64,000 bases of DNA from Adiantum capillus-veneris (GCA_014529385.2 CM043968.1:24988513-25052512); one strand, 5' to 3'. Counted from the first letter of the stretch, positions 11,529 to 23,649 are shown. Numbers and translations are program-made. The notes: generated by a model not told the origin, from the sequence alone.

Positions 11529-11829
11529 GGTCGTGGCTCCCATGCACAGGTCTCTACTTGTCTCCTCAATAATATGTTTTCTTTTTTGAAGAACTGGCTG
11601 GCTTCTCGATGGCTCATCTTTGGTTTGTTTTTAATGGTGTACTTATTGGGACAATCAGTGCACCGATGACAACAATGACTCATTGGTGGCACCTCAAGTG
11701 GTCTCTTGGTGATGGGGATTGCGAGTCCCACCATATCGGCAATATGTGGTATACAATCTATGTTCGGTAAGTGTTTTTCAGAGATGAGCTCTCCTATTCG
11801 GCCTGTGTGTTTGTTTGGAACCGATGATT

Positions 11830-11834
11830 GGGGT
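11830..11834. repeat. Left target-site duplication GGGGT of element A
   Basis: GGGGT abuts the outer end of the 3' LTR and is repeated exactly at 26,705-26,709 beyond the 5' LTR. A 5-bp duplication is the expected footprint of an LTR-retrotransposon integrase. Confidence 0.9.
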
Positions 11835-12751
11835 TGTTGGACGAATACGCCGCGACGGACATCAGCACAGCGAGAACTCACCTAACAAGATTTGTCAGCT
11901 AAGGACGAAGCTCGACCTGTAGGCGCGTGGAAGTAAGCATAGGGTGTCAATCTACACTCGACCGACTCTCGACTAATTCCTACAGAGGTCGCTACCCAAT
12001 GTCTAAGCTATAGCCTTCAGGAGTGCATAAAAGGAAAATTCCTACAACGCTTTCTAGAGCCGAATACCTATCAAACAATCTTGAAACGCCACAGAACTTG
12101 AAGGAGACCCTACTAACACCAATAGGTCGCTCTCCCTAAGGTCTATGAACCAAAACCCCAACCCAAAACACCCGGTGCAAAATCATTTAGGATGTCTACA
12201 GGTCATCGTTTCTGAAAACTAAAGCGCCTAATGTGTAGCTCTACTCAATGCGAACGCGTGGATATGCTGAAATGCAAAAATGGATAACGTATGCTCACTA
12301 AATCACCAGATGAAGCTCGTAGATGGAGCTCGCAAAACCGGACCGTACGGGCACAATGTAGGTATTGGCGCGTAGCTCTCGTCGGGGGTAACACATTGCA
12401 CTTCTCCACACTCGATTCGGACCACCGGTGCACGCGTAGCGTCAAGATGAAGCTCTCACTCTCTCTTGTACATAGTATGCTCACTCACAGACTTCAAACC
12501 TTTTTAAAATGACAAAGGTTTTTTCATTAAGGTCAAAAAGTGGTATAAATACCTTACAATCTCAAACCCTAATGTTCCAATTAAACCATCTACTCAATCT
12601 AAATGTCAAAACTGGGATACAATCTGGAAACTTCTATAAGCCCCAATATTTACAAAGGTGAAACGTCGGGTTTTCTCAATAAATGAATAATTACAAAAAA
12701 TAATAATCCGTCGAGTAGTCATTTTCCGTAGGGTGTGTCCAGCTTCTAACA
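11835..12751 (-). repeat. 3' LTR of element A
   Basis: Begins (plus-strand view) tgttgga and ends ttctaaca, so on the minus strand it runs TGTTAG...TCCAACA. It matches the LTR at 25,785-26,704 and the plus-strand LTR at 43,513-44,445 throughout. It contains a mutated half of the family palindrome at about 12,188-12,197 and an AT-rich TATTTATA-like box near 12,543-12,551 in antisense. The short ORFs inside it recur in the other LTR copies. Confidence 0.93.
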
Positions 12752-12765
12752 CTCCCCCCCTCCTT
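12752..12765 (-). promoter_or_regulatory. Polypurine tract of element A
   Basis: On the minus strand the sequence immediately upstream of the 3' LTR is AAGGAGGGGGGGAG. Such tracts resist RNase H and prime second-strand DNA synthesis. The same core, AGGAGGGGGGGAG, appears internally in element B at 56,125-56,137. Confidence 0.88.
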
Positions 12766-12803
12766 GTTCATGTCGTCTCCGACATGGTTGTTGAGTTGCT
12801 TCT

Positions 12804-15800
12804 TCATCTTAGGCTTTCTCTCATCTTGAGCAGTGACTCATATCTTGCATGTTGAGCTAGTAGCGTTGGGCCGAATATATTTGTGTTGATTGTGAAGAAG
12901 CCGGTGTAGAAAGCTTCTTCAAAGGCCAGGAGGTGATAGGATGGCAAAACCATGATCCTTTGATACAATGCATGTATCACCTCCTTGGAAGGTTGACCAG
13001 ACAGGTCGTATGCACATCTGTATGTATCTTGAAAGAAGAAGATACTGTCTGTCGCCTGGCCTGGTTTGAACGTCTCCAAGACTGCCAAAAGTGTTTTTCA
13101 AATCTTTCTCATCATAATGCAAGATAGGTCAGGCGAGCCAGTGAACAATTTGATGGCACCCGTTAGGGTTTTCACCATGTATTGCTCACTTATTCTCTCG
13201 CCTGCCTTCGAGCCTGGCAGCTTCGGGTAATTTAGCCAAGTAGGTTGGCTTCTTTGCAATAGCTCATGAGCCTTCCACATCTGCATCCTTGGTAGAGGGC
13301 AAAACTTAGGTTATCTCTAATGACTTTAGGTGCCTCTACCAAATGGATTAGATATTGTGGATATTTTGTCAGCCATGCCTTTCTCCACTTGGGTTGAGAG
13401 TAGACTATCAACTTTACTCCTTTAGGCTTGGAGATGTTTGCTTTGTACATTGGCACTGTTGGCTCCTCTCTGATCCGCTTGTTGATTGTGGCAGTTTCAT
13501 ATTTCAGCAGGGGATATGCGAGAGAGGGCTGTAGCCATTCACACCAAAGGTTGCTGGCATCTATCTTCTGAATAGTCATTGATTTAAAGACCCTCTGCTC
13601 CCATTCCAAAGCTTCTCTGGCTGTGTCTATGACTGCTGCTTCTGATGCCTTTTGCAGCTTCTCTTCTTCTTCTGTGTCAGATCTTGTGGCTCTTGTGAGG
13701 ATCCTACAAGGATTTCCTCTTGCATGGTGGTGTCCACTGGATTTGCCACATTCTCTAAGTCTATTCCCTCCATGGCTGCTGGCCCGGTGCTAAATTGCTC
13801 TTCTATTTGCTTCTGGCCTCTCAGCTCTTTTATTTGCTTCTGAAATGTCTTCTTTTCTGCTTCAGCTTGTTCTCCTATATTCACAAGGAGGTCGTTCAAA
13901 TCGGCATTTATCTTTTCTGCCTCCTCGAGATTTCTCTTGATGGATTCTAGCTCCTTCTTCATGGATGTGTTCTCTTCTTCCATGCGGTTTTGCATAATCA
14001 CTGAGCCCTCAGCCAACATCAGTCTTTGTCGCTTCTCCAGGGTTAACTCCTTTTGGATCTCCTTCATTTTCTCTTCATATAAATCCGTCTCAGAAGTAGT
14101 GTGAGTCGAGCTAGTAGCTCTGACTTTGGCAGGAGATGCCCATAGCCGTTGGATGGTTTGATCTTTGACTTTCATCTGGTCTTTAACCTCTATTACCTCA
14201 TCCTGGCTCGCCTCATTCTCTAGCTCTGTCTTTTCCTTGGCATTTCTCAGTGTTTCCACTTCCTTGGATTCTTCAGCAAGTTGTAGGGTTAGGTTGTCCC
14301 TTTCCCTCTCTGCATGTGTCAATGTCTTGCTGAGTTTTCTGTATTCTTCTTTAGCTCTTTGCAGTCTTTGAGCTGCTGCCTGATTCTCTCGTTCCATCTC
14401 CTGGAATCTTTGTAATGCCGTGGCCAGACTGGCTTGCAGCTCTGCTTCTTTCTCTATATGCTCTTGGTTTTGTCTTTGTAGTGTGTCTACTTCGGATTTG
14501 ATAAACACTTCATTGGCTTTGAGATTAGCAATCTCACTTTCCGTGGCCAAAGATTGTGCCCTGAGCCCGGTTAGCTTGTTCATCACCACATCCCAATCAT
14601 TGGTGGGTGGCTGCAGGTCCACTGTATCAGTGGCCATCTCTTTTAGTTCCACTAACCGCAGGCTCTGCATTTGTTCTTTGGGCCTTGTGCTTGCCAAGTC
14701 AAATGCTACTGTAGCTGCCTCTTCTCTTGAATATCCCGCAGCTAGTAGATCACGAAATGTGTTAAACCTTCTTTCCTTTGGATCTATCTTGTCCTCTTTC
14801 TGTTCATCTTCTTCTTGCTGCTCTTGCTCTTGGATCTTCTCTTGCTAAAAATCTTCTTGTTCCTCCTCCTTTTGTTGGGTTTGTGGAGGGCTACGAGGAG
14901 GTGGTGATGGCGGTGGGCTGGATTCTGGGCTTGATAGTGGAGTTGGTGGCTTCTTCTTGAAGTCCCGATCCGCCTTGGTCTTCCGCTCTCTTTCCTGGCC
15001 TTCGTGCTCTTCTAGCAGTTGCTGTCGTACTTCATCCACTTCTTCTTCTGTAAATGGGATGTTAGGGATGTCTTCTGTCGTAGCATCCAGGATCTCAAAA
15101 TTTTTGATATAATCTTCAAACCTATCTCTGTGCACCCTTTGGGATGACCCCGACATGGCTTCCAGGGACGGCTTCCATAACTCACTCAAATCTCCCTTGA
15201 GTGCTCTTTCCGCTCTGAAGATTTCCATTAATCTTTCTAACCGTGCCGATTTCTGTGATTTTGTCTCTTTGACCGGCACTTGTACAGTTTCCTTCTTTCT
15301 CTTCTTCAACTATGGCTACTCCTCTTGCACAGTCTCTAAACGACGCTTCAATCGTGTGGCAACTCTGGGTGCTTTGGGCAGTTCCTCTTCTTTATCTTCT
15401 TTGAGCCTTAGCCAGTCATTTTGTGATGGAGGGTCAGTCCATCTTCCCTTGGCGTGCAATGCCCCATAAACCACTTTTTTTTTATATCAGCTCACCCGGC
15501 ACAATGTAGGTGGGATTCTTGTTGCCCATCTTCACTAGATTGTCATGTATATAGGCAGCATAGTTGATCACCTTTGGCTTGCTCTTCTGCATTTCCCAGG
15601 TGAAGGTGGTGGCAATGGCTCCAAGCGGCTTTCTGTACTTTTGTGGCCGCTTTGTACACATATGGAAGTACTGGTTATAAAGCTGGCTCATGACCGCCAC
15701 TTTAGGGTTTGCCATATCTTCGAAGGTGTAGTTGTTTTTCTTTTCTGAGTACACCTTGACTTCATCCTTCTCTTTGTCACACTATTCCCTTTGTTGGAGA

Positions 15801-15820
15801 GGTCTAGTGCTGCGACTCAT
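12804..15820 (-). pseudogene. Env-position ORF of element A: long coiled-coil protein, broken
   Basis: About 1,000 codons between the palindrome array and the PPT, in the sense orientation of element A. A likely start is the ATG at 15,818-15,820. The N-terminal part (to about 15,480) is aromatic and folded-looking (words FEDMANPKVAVMSQLYNQYF, NYAAYIHDNLVKM). A charged and Pro-rich linker follows, with a PPPSPPPRSPP stretch. From about 14,700 to 13,750 there is a long heptad coiled coil, then a C-terminal domain of about 280 residues rich in Trp/Tyr ending at 12,804, only about 40 bp from the PPT. Breaks include TAG near 15,783, a frameshift at the T run 15,474-15,482, TAG at 14,845-14,847, frameshifts near 13,690 and 13,290, and a stop near 13,100. 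No signal peptide or transmembrane segment was seen, so it is env-like only by position. The N-terminal part vaguely recalls plant transposon-associated domains; the function is unknown. Confidence 0.7.
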
Positions 15821-15987
15821 GGATCCTGTTGCACTCAGTAGTCCGAAGTTAGCGTTTTTTCCATATCAGCTCTGAGAAACTGAATTTTAACCATCCAAAT
15901 GACTTGAAAATTGAAAACAAAACTTAAAAGGAACTTGGGAAACCCTGCATGTGCTCACAGTATCATTCTGGCTAAAATTTATCATTT

Positions 15988-16866
15988 AGTCATCATACGC
16001 GTAAGATGTCTTTTTCATCAGTTTTTGGTGAAACTTGATAGGCTGGTGGCCCTTGGCCTGTGCAATATGGCTATGTGATTGGAATTGGGTTTGGGCATCA
16101 AAAAGTGCATTTTTGGGCAGATTCAGGCTTTAGGCTCACAAATTGGGTAGGATGTCCACAACATGTGGCAAATGATATTCAAATGGGTTCAATTTTGATA
16201 TATGGGCTCCTTGCACCATGGTAATGGCTCCCATGATGTCATTTCTTGCATAGTAAGTCAAAATCATGCTGGAGACATCCTACGCGTAGGATGTCTTTTT
16301 CATCAAAATTGCTTGAGATTTGTTCTGTGGGTAGCTCTTGGCATGTGGAGCATGGCCCTGCTCTTGGATTTTGATTTGGACAAGAATTGGTGTTGGTAAG
16401 ACCATGTGTAGCGTTTTTGGGCTCAAAAAGTGTATCTTGGAGGTGTTGGGGGCCAAAAGTGATGGGAATGGCTTGAAACTTGATATATGAGCTCTTGAAG
16501 GTGATATGAAGAGATCTGGAATTAAAAAACACCATCTGTGGGCCAAAATTATCATTTAGACATCCTACGCTTAGGATGTCTATTTCATCATTTTTTGCAT
16601 GTGACCACACAGATAGCTTGGCAATGTGCCCATGAATGTATTGTGCAAGTTTCATGTGATTTGGACAAGTTTTGGTAGGTCTATGGCCCATTATTGCCTC
16701 TATGCCCTTACTTTGCATTTTTTCATGCATATGAGGTAAATTTTTGTCTATATGTGATGAAACTTGGTGGCTAGCATGTAAAGGCTATTCGGAAACTTTG
16801 TGTGATGAGAGATGTTGGGGTTGGTGCTTAGAAATGGCCTTGACACATCCTACGCGTAGGATATCT
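15988..16866 (-). repeat. 3' palindrome array of element A, 285-bp period
   Basis: Four copies of a 24-bp palindrome (core ACATCCTACGCGTAGGATGT) start at 15,988, 16,273, 16,558 and 16,843, exactly 285 bp apart. The copy at 16,273 is perfect; the others carry one to three changes. The spacer units share scattered words (tttcatca after the palindrome, gatttggacaag) but are strongly diverged, so this is an old tandem repeat in which the palindrome is best preserved. A half copy (gggtaggatgtcc) lies at about 16,146. Confidence 0.9.
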
Positions 16867-16891
16867 CCTGATGAAATTTTTGTGGAGACTG

Positions 16892-17105
16892 CTACTGGTG
16901 CCTTCCTCTTAGTCCCCCTGAGTCCCCTTTAAGCCCTATTTCAACAAAAAAGTCAAATAGATAGAAAGTAACTCCCTGTGTGGATTTCAGAGCCTCCGAG
17001 CCGTTTTCTGACTTTTGGAGTGCTTTTCGGCGATGAAATTTCTTGATGTTGGTCTCCATAGCCTCCCAATCCCTTGGGGATCCTTGCCATATGGTTTTTG
17101 TCACC
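16892..17105 (-). other. Block X of element A, shared with element B
   Basis: On the minus strand this block matches 57,494-57,710 of element B closely, including the following palindrome. In both elements block X lies in sense orientation and carries the same short open frame (words QGSPRDWEAMETNI and KALQKSENGSEALKSTQG). Whether that frame is translated is unknown. Confidence 0.8.
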
Positions 17106-17107
17106 AT

Positions 17108-17823
17108 TATAAGAAATTATCACTTCATTTTAAACTCATTTCCACTATTGACTTTTGAGAGAGAGCTTCTGCCACCTAGAGCGAATGGAACTTCCAGCAA
17201 CTTCTACGACGCGCACGACTACCCGACAGGCTCCAGACATGAGAGGTAGGCTCACCACTTTGAGCTTTTCGTGCATGTTTGTCGTTTTGTCGCGAAAACT
17301 AGCGTAGGGTTCACACAGAAAGCGAGTAGTAGAGACCTACATGTAGAAGTGGCCACCTAATGGCTAACCCAAAAGCAATGATACTTCATCGGTAGCTTAC
17401 CCTAGCATAGGAGACCAGTCTTGGATGCCCAAAGATAGTAGAAAACCATCGGGAAAAACCCTAATTCCTAGAGCCCCGCAAGAGGCCACCAAATGGGAAA
17501 TCGGCGGAGAGGCACCCAAATTCTACCAAAACTCATGGGTAGGAGTATCTCAACATGCTCGACAAGTCTATATAGCCCACATGGCCAAAAGGTGACCCAA
17601 AGTGGCACTAAACTTCAGAAACGGCATCAGATACACAAAGCGTCAAATAGCTCTCGCGGCCAAACCGCATGTCCGTTTTCCACCAAACTTCACGAGAAAC
17701 TTTCCTAGACCATCAACAACCAAGTCCTATGGTGGTAGACCACCACAAGTCATCGACAACATGTAAACGCAACCACGGGCGCTTCTAGAGCGACAAATTG
17801 CCAAACGGAGCTCCGGTGAAGCC
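17108..17823 (+). other. Block Y of element A, inverted relative to element B
   Basis: This block matches 56,779-57,490 on the same (plus) strand, although element A runs on the minus strand. Relative to its host element it is therefore inverted. Left boundary: gtttttgtc|accattataagaaa. Right boundary: ggtgaagcc|agagtgtac, where the RT gene begins in reverse. A 71-codon frame is open in both copies (17,493-17,708 and 57,164-57,379), but nothing identifies a product. Confidence 0.8.
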
Positions 17824-18576
17824 AGAGTGTACAGAAAGATCATCCATGTATATTTCTAAGAATATTCTCAAGTATTCTTTGAACGCATGCATCATTAACC
17901 TTTGAAAGGTAGCTGGGGCATTAGTTAAGCCAAAAGACATAACTCTATACGCATATATTCCCCATTCTGTGGCAAACGTTGTTTTGTGTTGATCCTCTAT
18001 TGCAATTGCCAGTTGGTTATACCCTGAAAACCCATCTAGAAAGGAATAAGCCTGTTTCTCGGCCACCCTCTCAAGTACATGTTCTTTGATCGGCAAGGGA
18101 TAATTGTTCCTTAAAATGGCTGCATTTATCTTTTTGAGGTTCACACACACTTGCAGCTTTCCGTTCTTTTTGGGGACAACCACAATGGGTGACACCCAAT
18201 CTGTATGCTCGATTTCATAGATGAATTCAACATCCATCAACTTATCAATCTCCTCTTTGATTCATTCAGCAAATGTGTCATTATATGTATAAGGACGTTG
18301 TTTGCTAGGTTTGGCATCTGATTTCAAAGGAATTGTATGTTGGCATATCGATGGATCAACTCCTTTGAGGTCTTTGTAGGACCATGCAAACACATCTTTA
18401 TACTTCTTGAGAAGTTGTGTTAGCCGTTCTTCTTCTTCAGTATCTAAGTTAGTTGCTATATAGACCGGTTGAGGCTTCTCACCTAGTTCAGTGAGGTCTA
18501 TTCGTTTTGCATTTTCCGGCCCATCGTAAGATTTTTCTGTGGTGTCATTATGATTTTTCTGTCCTGGATGGTGCAT
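17824..18576 (-). pseudogene. Reverse transcriptase of element A, truncated
   Basis: Frames 18,576-18,262 and 18,240-17,785 carry the region before RT (KYKDVFAWSYKDLKGVD), the VPKKNGKLQVCVNLKKINAA strand, SFLDGFSGYNQLAIA, and FGLTNAPATFQRLM. The catalytic YMDD is intact at 17,839-17,850. About 15 bases later the gene is cut by the junction with inverted block Y, removing the thumb, RNase H and integrase. A stop at about 18,259 splits the two frames. RT copies element RNA into DNA in the Gag particle; this copy cannot. Confidence 0.9.
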
Positions 18577-19068
18577 TTCCGGTAGTGTGATGGTACATTC
18601 ATGTTTCCTTTTTCTGACTCCCCCTTACCATCACTTTCTCGTAATGACCGTTTCAGTTCTTGGTATTTCTTTTTACGCTCCAGTTTGGTCCACTCTGGGT
18701 CTTTTGTTTTTTCTTGTTTTGATTTTTGTGATTTTGTTTCTGTTTTAGCTTTCTATACTTGTTTTATTTCCTCTTGCGTTCTTTCCCTTCGAACTTTCGA
18801 GAATCTTTCTGATATTTGGTCTTTTACAATCCTCTGCTTTGACAAGCATTAGATAGTGAGTTTTATCTTTGATCCTGGGCATTAGCTTCTCTCTCGCTTT
18901 GTTTTCTGCTTGTTTTCTCCTATAGCGTTCCTGGAGTCTAGGGTGCTGATTGGCAAAATCATAAAACTTGATATTCTTTGTTTTCTCTCCACGCTCACTT
19001 GAGCTGTCTGAACACTCATTATCTGCATCGTTATTTACCTCCAGATGCTCAGAGGAGTTATAAAACTC
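18577..19068 (-). pseudogene. Linker between protease and RT, decayed
   Basis: Reverse-strand reading matches the acidic and then basic linker of element B (about 50,990-51,530), for example a run equivalent to KNIKFYDFANQHPR near 18,945-18,985. It is broken by stops. No catalytic motif is expected here. Confidence 0.7.
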
Positions 19069-20628
19069 TTATTGTTCTGGTGGTTCTACCATCTCATCTC
19101 CTCCTGGTATAAGTCTTACCATGTAATAGGGTAGCACATCATAGCCATCCTTATCACAAAATTTTGTCGTTGGACTATCTGTAATGGTAGAGACATCCAA
19201 TGTTGCTAGTATGTGTTCCCATTCCAGAGGTTCTAAGGCATCTTTAGGAAAAGGTTTCGGAATATAATCCTTGTACTCAATCGCTCTTTCTAAGACATAT
19301 TCCTCTCTTTTTAAGCTCCCACAATGTGAAGCTCCCCACATCCATAGCTCTTATTGTTGCCCTAACCATGCTGGGAGTTCCGACCCTGCTAATGTAGCTG
19401 AATCAAACTCTTCCAGTAGTGTCTGGTTCACATCTTTGTAACTATGGTCTTTTAGGTGTATTTTGATTGTTGTCTCACCATGTCTGAGGTATATGTGGTC
19501 GTAACCCCAATCCTGGACCATCTTTAATTGCTTCATGAATGGTCTTCCCAAGATGATCTCGTAATTGTTCTTTTTGTCGAGAGCGACTATTGCAAATGTA
19601 TGCTCATACTCAATTCCTCACGAAGTGACAATTACTTTTTCTAAGAGTCCTAGAGGCTTTTCCATGAACCCATCTGCTAATTGCAATTTCATTCTGGTAG
19701 CTCTCAAAGCTGGTTTTCCCCATTTTTTTCAGATTTCCTTAGTGGCAATAGCGACTCCTACTCCACTGTCAAGAGTAGCTTTGGAAACTACTCCTTGGAA
19801 TTCTACTAGTAGCGTGGTGTTTCCATCTTCTCCCTCACAATACTCTCCAACCTTGTTTAAAGGTACTGGCCTAGTGTTTAGTTGAGGCTTGTCCAATTCT
19901 CTGATCCCTTCCTGAAGCTTCGAGGTTGGGTCTTTCACTCCAAATTTTTCTAAGCATTTGCCTACTGTGGTCCACATGTTTGGTTGTAACCTCAGGAGTT
20001 CGGCTAATGTGATTGTGCATGCCACAGGAGTGGACAATAACTCAATCAACCCTTGTGAATCCATCACTCTGTTAGAAGACAGTCTTTGAGATGGGATTTC
20101 TCTCACCTCAGACTTGGCTTCATACTCTCCTAGGTAAGAGGGTAGAGTTTTCAGCAAGTCTGGTTCGCTGTGCCCCGAACCAATCGATCCCTGGTCTCCC
20201 CCTTGCGAATGTATATCAAAGTTCATTTGTGATCTTGCCTCAATAGGAGGTAAGATCTCATTTTTCTTTTTTCTCGTGTTGTTCATGTGGTAACTCACCC
20301 TGTTAGCTTAGTTGGCATCACGGATTTGCTTCCACAGGTCATCTAGACCATTACAATCCTTACCCATTTCTACCAATGTTTTAGGTTGGAACCCCTCACT
20401 TGCCTCATCTGTTGTATTTGGCACTATCCTAGACTCAGAGGCATTTGTGAGTCTTTCCTTCGTTTCTACTTGTTTCTCTAAAGTTGGTTTGATAGGGGTT
20501 GGAGCTGGTACTTCATGCCAACTTGCAGGTTTACCAAGCGGGTTTTCCATCAATGATTGACCTGTTTCAATCATATTTCGACACATTTCCAACCTCTTTT
20601 TTTCTATTTTGGCATATGGATAAGTCAT
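19069..20628 (-). pseudogene. Aspartic protease region of element A
   Basis: Four frames (20,628-20,308; 20,298-19,729; 19,551-19,351; 19,341-19,069) lie in one phase and align with element B. The first carries the helical spacer after Gag; the second ends in the protease active-site strand (VSKATLDSGVGVAIATKEI, so DSGV in place of DSGA); the third has the closing GRPFM strand. In-frame stops separate them. Retropepsins act as dimers to cut the Gag-Pol precursor; the motifs identify the domain but the gene is dead. Confidence 0.88.
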
Positions 20629-20867
20629 CCATCTTTGCTCTTGGGTTTGGTTCTTTTTTAGTCTGGCTTCATAAGCTTTTAAAAGTGCGTCTAACTACTC
20701 ATTACCTTTTCTGCCAACACTGATCCTCCTGATCCTGCACTTTTGGGTTTTGCTGTTTCCTTGGGTGCTATGGTTGCCGCCGTGTGTGAGCTTAGGCTAG
20801 CTAGATCCTCTAATCTCTCTAATTTATCCTTTGTGTGTTTTAACTCCTCGGATAGAATCGTTTGCTC

Positions 20868-23649
20868 TCATTGTCTCCTGGCTTTCATACGCGCCTTTCT
20901 AGCTTTCCAAGTGCTTCTCTGATTTTTCGTTTTTGAACTTGGGGCATCGGTTTTTGGCTCTTCAATTATGGGTTCGTTCGTCATTCTTTGAGCTTGGGCT
21001 CGTGTTACTTCCTGAATAGGTATGATTGTCTCGTTTTCTGACCCTCCACTGGAAGGCACAGCTTCCAGTATGTTCAAGGTAGTTTTTGCTCCTTTGCTCG
21101 GGTTCTTAGGGCAATCAGGAATCAAATGAGTAACTCCACACTCGGTGCAATATGCCTTGACTCTAATGATTTCATCATGAGGACAGTCTCTTAGCCAATG
21201 GTATCCACCACACTTGTAGCAGGGTCCCTTAGGTTGTTGAGGTGCTCCCTGAGCTCCTCTTTGTTGGTATGCATGTCTCTGCCCGCCCATGCCTCCGTTG
21301 GCTATGAACAACAATGTTCATTCATCCAAGCTATATCTTCCTTCTCCTGCTGCCTGTGCAGCTGTTGGTGGTCCTGTACTTCCCATCATGCTCCATGGTT
21401 CTGGCGTTGAGGGTTCTTCCGATAGATAATAGGTAGGATTTGCAGCATATCCATTGGGATCTTCGTAATATGCATGCATAGGCACCAAAGCCTTCTCTTC
21501 TAGTTCAGTTACTAAGGGTGTGTATCTTATGCCAACTGGTCGTAATCCTGGTAGGGGTGGTTGCTGCCCCAACACTGGTTGTGGTCTTTCTACACCTACA
21601 GGTCCGGGTAGGTTGCCTGCTTGATACCTAGGCATCGATGGAAGTTGAGGAGATTCTACCTGAGCTTGGGGAGCGTAAGGTCTCTCTCACATATCCCTTG
21701 TTATAATAACATTCCTCCGTCCCATGGTTTATCCATTCTTGTTCCATAGCACACCACTTGGGCTGTTTAGCCAAGGGCTCGGCGTACAAGTTAATCTTTT
21801 TTAGCACTTCCTCTACAAGCTGCTCTTGGCTTACAGCTACTTCCCCTTTCAGTGTTGTCTTAGCGGACTTGCTTCCACTTTGTTGCGAGGATGAATCATC
21901 GTTGAGATCCTTGAACTCACCCTCTTTGTAGACCGCACAATTGTCTACAAGGTAAAGATCCTCCTTAGTTAACTCATTTAATGTCGTGCTCCTCTTCATA
22001 TGTAAGTCCTTCTGGAGATCTGCATTCCTTAGTCCTTGGATAAATATAAGCATAAGTCTGGGCTGAGTTGGCAGTTCTTCCACAGGGCAGAACTTAACAT
22101 ATCTTTTTAGTCGTAGGGCTACCTTTCACACAGATTCCCCGTCTTTCTGTTTGAATTTATGGATTTGTGAGACTGTATTATGAGCTATCCCCCTTTGTGA
22201 GAATTCCTCGATAAACTCGTCAAACACCTCCTCCATAGACTCAAAGTCTTTACGCTCCACAGAGTCAAACCAAGTAGTAGCGTCATCCTCTAGGGTTAGT
22301 CCAAACCCTGCAAATTGGGTAGGGAAGTCTAATACCTCTTCAGCTCTAATTACACACACAAAGGCTGCTACATGATCTCTAGGATCTCTGTTTCCCGTGT
22401 ATTTCTTGTTTACCCATTTTTGCACCTGAGAAGATCTAATTCTACGATGGTCTACAAATCTCATCATTGGATCTCCACGTCCTAATCGATATACCTCCTC
22501 TGGCCTTCTGTAGTAGGCAGGTTCCTTTCCCACTGGTGCTCCTAAGCCATAATTTCTAACAGTTTTGCAAGAGATGGTTCATCTCTTCGAACTCGTTCTA
22601 TGGGTGGTCTTCCACGCTTAGTTGACCCTTGAGTTTTTGGCTTACTCTTGCCTTGATACCTTGAATAGAGTGGTGGTTCTTGTAAATCCCTTAGCCCTCG
22701 TGCAGCTTGATAACCATCTCGGTTTCGGTCTTGTTTTAATGTTGCACTCTGTTGAAGCCATGCATGCAATGATGGCTGGGTTGCTGGTTGGCTCTGGTTG
22801 TTGAATGTCTGTTGTCGGGTAGAATGTGAGGTCGTGTCGTAATCTTCTAAAAAGGGATTTGTCGACTTGCTAGGGGTGTAGGTGGCTCTTGGAACTTCAT
22901 CAGGGGTATATGTTGATGCCCATGGAACTGTTGCCTTTTCTACCTCCTCTGGGAGAATACGTTTGTATTCTCGCCCGTACCAATCAACAAAAATGATATC
23001 CTTCCCCATAGCAATTTCATAAGAGAATAAGTAAAGAACCTTGTCTTTGCTTAACTCGTTTGGGTAGGGTTCTTTGCAATGAAAGTAAGAGACTATTCCC
23101 TCGCTCTCATGCTTGTAAATTCCCACATTCTCATTATAAGTTGAAACCCTCATTGTTTTCTTATCATACATAAAAAGCGCTCCAGGTCGATCAATGTTTG
23201 GAGGTGGGTCTTGAATTTTTGAAACCATTTTTTCTTTTGCCACGTTATCTCCATATCTGTTGTAATCCTCAGGGTTACTAACTATCAAGATAGTGGTTCC
23301 CCTTTTCGTTTCAGAATCTATCTCCATCATCATAGACTCGAATTATCTCCAGTCTCTGAGCCGGACTTTCTTCAATACAAATACACTTGCGTCCTCGATA
23401 GTCAGAATAAACTAGGGCTCCCCTCGAGTTTGTTCCTTCTAAGAAGATTATAGTGAACTTGGGATCGTTCAAAGGATTTAGGGAGGTGCTTCCCCTTGGC
23501 ATTGGTCCGTCATAGGTGAAACCTCCTGGTTGTTGACTACCCATCATGAAGAAGGATTTGTCTGATGAAGTGTCAGTATCACTACCCTCCTTAATAATTG
23601 ATGCTAGTGGATCTAGCCTTGCCTGAGTTACACTCTCCTCGGTGGACAC
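20868..23649 (-). pseudogene. gag of element A, broken
   Basis: Several frames in changing phase: an N-terminal extension of about 200 residues with no recognised fold (23,649-22,800), a Gln/Pro-rich linker, a capsid core of the retrotransposon Gag type (22,533-21,700; words RDHVAAFVCVIRAEEVLDFP and TTWFDSVERKDFESMEEVF), and nucleocapsid (21,314-20,868) with CYKCGGYHWLRDC and CTECGVTHLIPDC knuckles. Both knuckles use CX2CX3HX4C spacing, one residue shorter than the common form, as I recall for Tat/Athila Gags. Frameshifts near 23,320, 22,080-21,640 and 20,870 disrupt it. Gag forms the cytoplasmic particle and packages RNA. Confidence 0.88.

Noticed and set aside
14165-14848. Plus-strand ORFs opposite the env-position gene, and other ORFs opposite gag and pol
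   Set aside because: They are shadows of the sense coding frames with Ser/Leu-rich biased composition.
12804-15820. Envelope glycoprotein in element A
   Set aside because: Position fits, but no signal peptide, transmembrane helix or Cys pattern was seen; the bulk is coiled coil.
15988-16866. CRISPR array
   Set aside because: The repeats are spaced about 285 bp apart, lie inside a plant retrotransposon, and spacers share ancestry.
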